In this document: piece after piece, positions 58,353 to 64,000 of the stretch | How the letters are laid out: the number at the start of each line of letters is the position of its first letter | Numbering within the stretch: position 1 is the first letter of the stretch | From: Kalmanozyma brasiliensis GHG001 | Taxonomy: Eukaryota; Basidiomycota; Ustilaginomycetes; Ustilaginales | Assembly (NCBI RefSeq): GCF_000497045.1 | Contig: NW_015961970.1 | Span: forward strand, 124,802-188,801 | Direction: 5' to 3' | Length of the DNA stretch: 64,000 nt | Translations under genes and position numbers: made by a program | The notes under the pieces: generated by a model | Seen by the model: the letters and a program-made list of their open reading frames with translations, nothing else | Told to the model about the DNA's origin: nothing | Database searches by the model: none

Positions 58353-59753
58353 TCAAGCAGCTGAGACGTCGAGGGAAGGATTCATTGCCGGCGCTGTCGA
58401 AGCCCCGGCTTGGAGACGTTCAGCTCTGCGCTCTGCTTCAAGAGCCTTTTCGATCGTCGACTCGAGTGCGGCTCTGCGGATGGCATTTTGCCTTTCGAAT
58501 CCTTGCATCAGCAGACGGACACTTTCGATCGAGGCGAGCAGGACGTTGGGATCCAGACCAGCTGAAACCCTGTTGCTTGGATCCGCTCTGCCGTCGGACG
58601 CCTCATGGGTGGTGAGCTTGTGCGAGTGTTGTCTGCATCCTTCGCCGAGTGCGTCAGTAACCCCATCGATCGAATCGTCGACGTCGTCGGAAGAGTGTGC
58701 TCGAAGTCCTGATGAGGACGGCATGAAGGGCTTGCTCGGGCTGGAAGACGGTGTCTGCATGTTAGCGATGGTCGGAATGAGCATGTCGTCGTTGTTGATC
58801 GCGCCAACACCCTTGGTGGGGCTCGAAGCTGCAGGCGAGAACGGGTTCATGTTTGCATCGCTCCCCAAGTTGGGCGAGAATTTGGGCCTGGTGACGGCGC
58901 GAGGACTGCCGCTTGCGCCTGCAGTTGCGAGCAAACGGCCAACTGCGCTGAGAGGTTCTTTCTCCGGGCTACCACCTATAGCTGACTCTTTCGCAGAGGT
59001 CCCAGTAGAGACACCAGAAGAAGCAAAGACGACCTCTTCCCAGCCATTCTGACCGTACTGACGCGCAAGGAAGTCGGACATGACCTTCATCTTGCGTCGG
59101 AGCGCTTCCACTTCGTGCGTCTTGTCTTCGTTGTCGCGCTGCAGGCCCTTGAGGATCATCTCTTGCGACATGAATTCGCGCTCCAGCTTGATTGCTTTCA
59201 CGCGGGTGAATGCTTTGTCTTCGGCATTTGCCGCACCGGCTTTGCCTTTGGAAGACCTCGTGCGATCCTTTTCGACTTGCAGATCTCGCTGAAGCTGCGA
59301 GACGTTTTTCTCGAGCTCGAGGATGCGCTGGTTTCTGAGCTGAAGGGTGTCCATCAACTCGTCCACCTGCGCCCAGTCAGCTTCTTCGCCGTTCTCGTCG
59401 CCGTCAAATGACCTCTCTTGGTCGTCGTGCTGGTTGAAATCGTGTTGTGGCTCATCTGTCGCTTGCGCAATGTCATCGAGGTGTGCTTGTCCAGCGCTGT
59501 TAACGACATCGTGGCTGTAGTCGACCTGTTCATAGTCTTCCTCCTCTTCGTCGTGCTTCTCCAGAGCTGCGAGAAGAGATGTGCTGTCCGGATTGAGCGA
59601 AGGACGACGAGATGTGGACCGCGTTGTGGACGTTGAAGAGGAGGCGGCGAGATGGGATGCAGGGTCCATGGAAGGAAGGACAGAGCTCCTTCGGTGGATG
59701 CGTTTGAGCAGCTGTCTGCGCGGTGTCTCTGGCGGGAGGCGCGATGAATCCAT
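58353..59753 (-). CDS. Uncharacterised coiled-coil protein
   Basis: A frame of 466 residues from the ATG at 59753. No family is recognised. The first 130 residues are Ser/Arg-rich, then acidic (Glu/Asp/His runs). A heptad-rich coiled coil lies at about 135-240 (LRNQRILELEKNVSQLQRDL and LEREFMSQEMILKGLQRDNE), ending in MKVMSDFLARQYGQNGWEEV, which looks folded and conserved. The remainder is Ser/Pro/Gly-rich with an amphipathic C-terminal segment (SIESVRLLMQGFERQNAIRR, ALESTIEKALEAERRAERL). This suggests a dimeric scaffold or motor-associated protein, without direct evidence. It is divergent from the Ash2 gene. Confidence 0.7.
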   Translation of the reverse strand: MDSSRLPPETPRRQLLKRIHRRSSVLPSMDPASHLAASSSTSTTRSTSRRPSLNPDSTSLLAALEKHDEEEEDYEQVDYSHDVVNSAGQAHLDDIAQATDEPQHDFNQHDDQERSFDGDENGEEADWAQVDELMDTLQLRNQRILELEKNVSQLQRDLQVEKDRTRSSKGKAGAANAEDKAFTRVKAIKLEREFMSQEMILKGLQRDNEDKTHEVEALRRKMKVMSDFLARQYGQNGWEEVVFASSGVSTGTSAKESAIGGSPEKEPLSAVGRLLATAGASGSPRAVTRPKFSPNLGSDANMNPFSPAASSPTKGVGAINNDDMLIPTIANMQTPSSSPSKPFMPSSSGLRAHSSDDVDDSIDGVTDALGEGCRQHSHKLTTHEASDGRADPSNRVSAGLDPNVLLASIESVRLLMQGFERQNAIRRAALESTIEKALEAERRAERLQAGASTAPAMNPSLDVSAA

Positions 59754-60122
59754 GGCTGCGATCAAAGTGTTGGAGCGTGGATCTGACGGTGATGGATGGA
59801 AGGAGGAGAGCAGGTGAGTGAAAGTGTTGTCCTCTTCTCAGTCTGATTAGGTTTGTGTCACACTCTGCTCAGCGCAGCGTGCGCAAAGTAACACACAACA
59901 GACTGAAAAAGTGACACTCTGCGCATAGAGAGCGCTGCTCGAGCCACAGACACGCGACGCGGAAAGCGACACAAAAAACAGCGGCAGTGGAGAGGCACAA
60001 TTGGCTGTCACGTGGAGATGGTCAAATGGGCCAATTGTTCAGGGTCTTGGAGGCTCAGTTCTTCCTTTCCTTCCTCCTTCGCATTGACCCGTACCATTGG
60101 CCATCGAGGCATCACTCATGTC
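59754..60122. other. Divergent promoter region, coiled-coil and Ash2 genes
   Basis: 369 bases between starts. Two related short segments (CACTCTGCTCAGCGC near 59861-59875 and ACACTCTGCGCATAG near 59914-59928) lie about 53 bases apart. No gene is seen. Confidence 0.5.
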
Positions 60123-62534
60123 ATGGACATAGACGATCCGCTGGCAGGTCAGTCCAGTCCGGGCATGGCGCCTACTGGCAGTCTCTATGACGTCGAAGCA
60201 GGCGCACCGACCAACAAGAGAAAGTATCAAGATCTGGTACTTCCCGACAGCGCATCCCACGTCGCTGCCCAAGCCGAGTCCTCGCCGCCCCATGCCTCTT
60301 CGTCTATACCGCCATCCTCCCCATCGCGGCAGGAACGCTCTCGATCGACCACGCCCGCACCTCCAACGATCTCAGAAGCGCACAGAGCATACATCGCCCG
60401 CACCGCACCTCATCTTCTAGGTCGTGCCTCAAACCCTTCGAGCTCCAGACCGCCGTCAATACCTCCATCTGGCAGATCGAGCCCAACCTCTGACGATGGC
60501 CGCTCGACCCCAGATGGCTCATCATCGACACCAACCCCCGCCAATCAGTCCCATCACGCCTTGCCTGACGGCTACCGCGGTCCTCCGCTCCGTAAGAACG
60601 ACTCAGAAGACTTTGCTCCGGCGCCTCATCTCGCGCCAACGGTGGGCTCTTCCACTCTCTTCAACACCGTCAACTTCGCCGTCAATCGCAACGGCTGGCG
60701 CTACACGGCTGCAGGACCATCGAGTCAGCAACTCCCTCAGACCGTGTTCAAGACCCTCGAGACTCGTCCTGCTAACGTCCACTGGTGCTGGTCAGACCGA
60801 TCTCCTTTCACCAAGATCTCCGCTGATGCCGACATCATCTCCACCGACAAGGGCTTCCGCGGAGCGCGAACCAACATCGGCGTGCGCGAAGGAGAATGGT
60901 ATACGGAGATCGAGATCCTCCCACCAGAGCACCTCGCCCACGGCGTCGGTGCAGCAGGCCCGCTCCCAGGGCCCATGAAGGATGGTGCGCACATTCGCCT
61001 CGGCTGGGGCAGGAGAGAGGCGCCGGTCAATGCACCCGTCGGCTTCGACGGCTACTCGTACGGGCTCCGAGACAAAGGCGGAGACAAGGTCACCCTCTCC
61101 CGACCTCTGCCCTACGGCAAGCCCTTCAAAGCAGGCGATGTCGTTGGCATGTACATCAAGCTCCCACCACACACACCGCCACAGGACGAAAACGATCCGG
61201 CCAACATCAAGCGCGAACGCATTGCCATTCGCTACAAGGGTCAATTGTACTTTGAAAGTCTCGAGTACCCGCGGACGAGGGAGATGGAACAGCTGATGGA
61301 ACGCAGCCGAAAGGGCAACAGCATCGAGGAGGCTCTGCAGGGCATCGAGGGTACGGGCGTGTTTGAGCCTCAAGCAACCAAAAGCTTGTCTGATTCGGCA
61401 GAGGGCGTGAACGGAGTCGCGGGTGCTGCGAACGGCAACGGTTCCAGTGCAGCAACGGCAAGCGCAGGTGGAGCAGGCGGCGGAGGCTCTGCCAAGGTCA
61501 AGAATCGCAAGAATCCCGGCACAAAAGAAAAGCCGTCCGGTCCCACAACACCCTCGCTTCGACCTCTGCCCAAGCTGCTAGGATCCAAGATCGGCTTTTT
61601 CGTCAATGGCGAACCGCAAGGCATCGCCTTTGAAGATCTGTTCGACTTTCGCCCACTCCGCGTCAAGGGCTTTTCTGGGCTCAAGCCGGCTCCCGCCAAA
61701 TCTTCGTCACGCCCGACCAAGCAGGATGCCGCAAAGAAAGGCGACGCCACGGAGCCAATCATCAACGTCAAAGCGCGCGAGAACGTGTTCGACGACGGTG
61801 CGCTGGGCTATTTCCCTTTTGTCTCGAGCTACGGCGGGGCGAAAGCGAGGCTCATCACTGGCGAGAACGGGTTCCGCTTTCCGCCACCAGATAATATCGA
61901 AGCGGCGTTGGAGAACGTCATCCCGTCCTCGTCTTCGTCCACCAACATCAAGCAGGAGGGAGCTACGCAGGGAGGGAGGACATGGAAGCCGCTATCCGCG
62001 CGCTTCGAGGAGCACCTCGCCGAGATGTGGGCGCACGACCTGCAGGACGAAGTCAAAGCCCAACTCCTCGCCGACAAGAAGGCGGAGGAGAAAGCCATCG
62101 AAGATCAAAAAGAGGCAGAAAAGGCTCAGCGGAACAAGGCGCGATATGCAGCGGGCAAGAAGAAGCATGCTGCTGCACTGGCGAGGGCTGCGGCCGGCCC
62201 TGCGCCGCTCCACGACGACGAGGGTGATCGCACCGTCACGGGCATGGATGTGGACGATGTCAAGCAGGAGTGGGATGCGAGCAATGGGGGTAGCATCCAA
62301 GGCACTCCGGCTCCACCGACCGGCGTGGGGATGGAGGAGGAAGATGTGGCGCATAGGGAGTCTACAGAGCCTGGAACACCACCGCTGCTCAGCAACGCGG
62401 AGCATGGGCCTTGGTCATCGTCCCGCTCCGCTTCGCCAGAGGACCAGATTAGGCTGGTGCAGTCGTCACATCACACGAATGGGAGGGACGAAGAGGATGT
62501 CGAGATGCACGACGACGCTTCGCGACCCAATTGA
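60123..62534 (+). CDS. Set1/COMPASS subunit Ash2 (SPRY domain)
   Basis: A frame of 803 residues from the ATG at 60123. The first 170 residues are disordered (Ser/Pro-rich). From about 205 the Ash2-type SPRY region begins: VHWCWSDRSPFTKISADADI, FRGARTNIGVREGEWYTEIE, GYSYGLRDKGGDKVTLSRPL and FKAGDVVGMYIKLP. A long insert (about 430-490, Gly/Ala/Asn-rich) splits the domain before GSKIGFFVNGEPQGIAFEDL and ALGYFPFVSSYGGAKARLIT, which close it. The C-terminus has a charged coiled coil and an acidic tail. Ash2 with Set1, Swd1 and other subunits methylates histone H3 lysine 4. The PHD/winged helix found in animal Ash2L is absent, as in yeast Bre2. Its end is 471 bases from the convergent small gene. 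Confidence 0.9.
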   Translation: MDIDDPLAGQSSPGMAPTGSLYDVEAGAPTNKRKYQDLVLPDSASHVAAQAESSPPHASSSIPPSSPSRQERSRSTTPAPPTISEAHRAYIARTAPHLLGRASNPSSSRPPSIPPSGRSSPTSDDGRSTPDGSSSTPTPANQSHHALPDGYRGPPLRKNDSEDFAPAPHLAPTVGSSTLFNTVNFAVNRNGWRYTAAGPSSQQLPQTVFKTLETRPANVHWCWSDRSPFTKISADADIISTDKGFRGARTNIGVREGEWYTEIEILPPEHLAHGVGAAGPLPGPMKDGAHIRLGWGRREAPVNAPVGFDGYSYGLRDKGGDKVTLSRPLPYGKPFKAGDVVGMYIKLPPHTPPQDENDPANIKRERIAIRYKGQLYFESLEYPRTREMEQLMERSRKGNSIEEALQGIEGTGVFEPQATKSLSDSAEGVNGVAGAANGNGSSAATASAGGAGGGGSAKVKNRKNPGTKEKPSGPTTPSLRPLPKLLGSKIGFFVNGEPQGIAFEDLFDFRPLRVKGFSGLKPAPAKSSSRPTKQDAAKKGDATEPIINVKARENVFDDGALGYFPFVSSYGGAKARLITGENGFRFPPPDNIEAALENVIPSSSSSTNIKQEGATQGGRTWKPLSARFEEHLAEMWAHDLQDEVKAQLLADKKAEEKAIEDQKEAEKAQRNKARYAAGKKKHAAALARAAAGPAPLHDDEGDRTVTGMDVDDVKQEWDASNGGSIQGTPAPPTGVGMEEEDVAHRESTEPGTPPLLSNAEHGPWSSSRSASPEDQIRLVQSSHHTNGRDEEDVEMHDDASRPN

Positions 62535-63005
62535 GGTCGTATTGAATGCACAGTCTTTCATCACACGCCAGCGAAGTTGGGGTTTCAGAGATTGATTTCC
62601 GTGAGAGAGAGGTTGAATTTGTGATCTTGGGGTGACAAGAACAACGAAGTCGATGCAAGGGGGAGCTTGCGTGGGACTTGGAAATGGTCATCAGCCACAA
62701 GGGCGTGATCGACGATGCGGGCAATGATGCTCTGGGTCGTGAGAAACCAGCGACGGGATCTCCTGGAGATTGGTCTTCGCGACTCGGCGAGTGGAGAGGC
62801 AGATGGCGATCTAGGACGATGGTGCCCAGGGTCGACTGCGTCACAGTGTCTGTTCGACTAGAGACGGTTTTGAGCGAGCGGTATGCGCAACTTCGCCATC
62901 GCCTGGCTGACTCGCCCACCGGCGCGGTGATCCCGCTTTCTCTGTTCTATCTAGAGCATGATGTATAAAAAAAACACTTCAACAAATGGTGTCCAGCAGA
63001 CTGAC
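62535..63005. other. Convergent 3' intergenic region
   Basis: 471 bases between the Ash2 stop and the stop of the small two-exon gene. No gene is seen; an A8-type run lies near 62967-62974. Confidence 0.55.
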
Positions 63006-63567
63006 TCAGGTGTTGCTGAACGAGTTGTTGAAGAAGGCCTTGTGCTGTTTGAGCAGTTTGCGCTGGGGGGAGGTGGAGCTTGAGCTCGCGGGGGCAGCGA
63101 CGGTGGTGGCGAGGGTGTCGAACGATTCTCGACCTGACGTATCAACAACGAAAGAAATCGTGGAAAATGGGTCAGACATGACGTCCCAACTAACGCTTTC
63201 CCTCTTTCGCCTCTATCCAGATTCTCTAATGGTGCCGCGCGAATCACTGCTCACCTGATTGCACGCGGGGTGGTTGAAACATACCCTTGAGAACGCTGAC
63301 GCGGTCATCGACAAAGCTAGCCCGGGGGGTCGACTTGAACGGCTGGGCGGGAACCATCTTGACAGCGGCAACAGGGGGCTCGAGGAAGTTGGGCATGCCA
63401 CCAAAGCCACCCATGCCCGTGAATTCGGCCTGGTACGGCTGCGTCTGACGAGGCGTCTTGCGCTTGCCCGTCTTGGTGGCGGGCACGAGCGTCGTCTCGG
63501 AGGTGTTGGCGTTGGTCATCACCGACGAGGAGATGGTGGACTTGGTCTTGCGGAAGAAGGAGAGCAT
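63006..63567 (-). CDS. Small uncharacterised two-exon protein
   Basis: Exons 63255-63567 and 63006-63133 give 146 residues; the 121-base intron (GTGAGC to ACGTCAG) is inferred because it keeps the frame and leads into a good coding stretch (ESFDTLATTVAAPASSSS) ending at a stop. No family is recognised. The N-terminus MLSFFRKTKSTISSSVMTNA is basic; the middle is Gly/Met/Pro-rich (TGMGGFGGMPNFLEPPVAAV); the C-terminus, SPQRKLLKQHKAFFNNSFSN, is basic and amphipathic. A TATATATA lies about 126 bases upstream of the ATG, unusual in this window, suggesting strong or regulated expression. Confidence 0.6.
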
Positions 63568-64000
63568 GTTGAGAACGGTGGTAGTGGTGGTAGTGCTGGT
63601 GGTGGGAGTTGCGGTGGTCAGTTTGAAGATGTGTCTGGTGTGCGAGCTTGTTTGATGTGAGGGGCGGACGAGGGAGAGAGGATGTTGGGCTGTATATATA
63701 GCCCTAGATGGCCTTGGCAGCATACGATAGCACGGTACACGATCGACTGAGCGTCGTCAACCTCTCACGTTTGGGAGAGTCCACATCCGGCACGAGGCGT
63801 ATGGGTTGCAACAAGCGAGCATCGACCCGGCGGACAACGAAACAGGCACACGGACAATCATTCATCGGAGTCACAGTCATGTTCGGGAAGTCAATCAGGA
63901 CCATTGCAGGCGTCGTCATGCTCGCGAGTCATGGCAGCTGTCAATCAGAGCGGCGCGCAGCAGGCACACGCGTCCAGGGGCCAGAGGAGGATCACCGCGG
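63568..64000. other. Promoter region of the small gene and window end
   Basis: 433 bases at the right edge. It holds a GGT/GGA-type imperfect repeat just upstream of the small gene (about 63580-63612) and its TATA element. An open frame at 63704-63919 (minus) shows no homology. No other gene is supported. Confidence 0.5.
63693..63700 (-). promoter_or_regulatory. TATATATA element upstream of the small two-exon gene
   Basis: TATATATA centred about 130 bases upstream of the ATG at 63567. It is the clearest TATA element with a plausible downstream leader in the window. Confidence 0.6.

Noticed and set aside
63704..63919. 71-codon minus-strand frame at the right edge
   Set aside because: No domain and no splice partner seen before the window ends; cannot be supported.

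Overview
This 64 kb window is nuclear DNA of a fungus, most likely a basidiomycetous smut or related yeast (Ustilaginaceae). The signs are a gene-dense, intron-poor layout, short introns (71 to 176 bases) with GTAAGT-type donors, serine/alanine/glutamine-rich disordered protein regions, and fungal forms of conserved eukaryotic proteins. The genus assignment is inference. I see no prokaryotic, viral or transposon genes, no secondary-metabolite cluster and no CRISPR array. A 19-base run of N at 11140-11158 marks an assembly gap inside a microsatellite.

Layout. 1-10 kb: a polyglutamine protein of unknown function, a seven-knuckle CCHC zinc-finger protein (CNBP/Gis2/Byr3 type), the AP-2 alpha subunit and a 14-3-3 protein. 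10-23 kb: a gene-poor stretch with the gap, then Ran GTPase divergent from an Rpa43-like RNA polymerase I subunit, a large uncharacterised coiled-coil protein, a 2.4 kb stretch with no gene, and the mitochondrial tRNA-modifying GTPase MnmE/Mss1 head to head with a PTRHD1-like peptidyl-tRNA hydrolase-fold protein. 23-36 kb: TRAPPC4/Trs23, eIF3m, an uncharacterised protein, a Pof1-type NMN adenylyltransferase, epsilon-COP, an Rpd3-type histone deacetylase, an ELYS-domain protein, a DUF3237 protein and a hydrophilin-like protein. 37-47 kb: the AMPK gamma subunit (Snf4) converging on the F-box/LRR protein Grr1, a Reb1-like Myb protein, a Gon7-like small acidic protein and Arp2/3 subunit ARPC3. 47-64 kb: a TMEM70-like protein, a family-16 methyltransferase, Tim50, Ddi1, Mob2, the ABC-F protein Arb1, mitochondrial ribosomal protein mL41, an intron-containing tRNA-Leu(AAG), a coiled-coil protein, the COMPASS subunit Ash2 and a small two-exon unknown gene.

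Almost everything recognisable is housekeeping: vesicle traffic (AP-2, TRAPP, COPI), translation and ribosome assembly, chromatin (Rpd3, Ash2, Reb1-like), mitochondrial biogenesis (Tim50, mL41, MnmE, TMEM70-like) and signalling (14-3-3, Snf4, Mob2). Most genes lie as divergent pairs with a shared upstream region or as convergent pairs with short 3' gaps, down to 5 bases. I found no clear new multi-gene system. The more unusual signals are in-frame stop-free introns, alternative N-termini, very tight convergent ends, the Snf4-Grr1 pairing and several conserved-looking proteins of unknown role.
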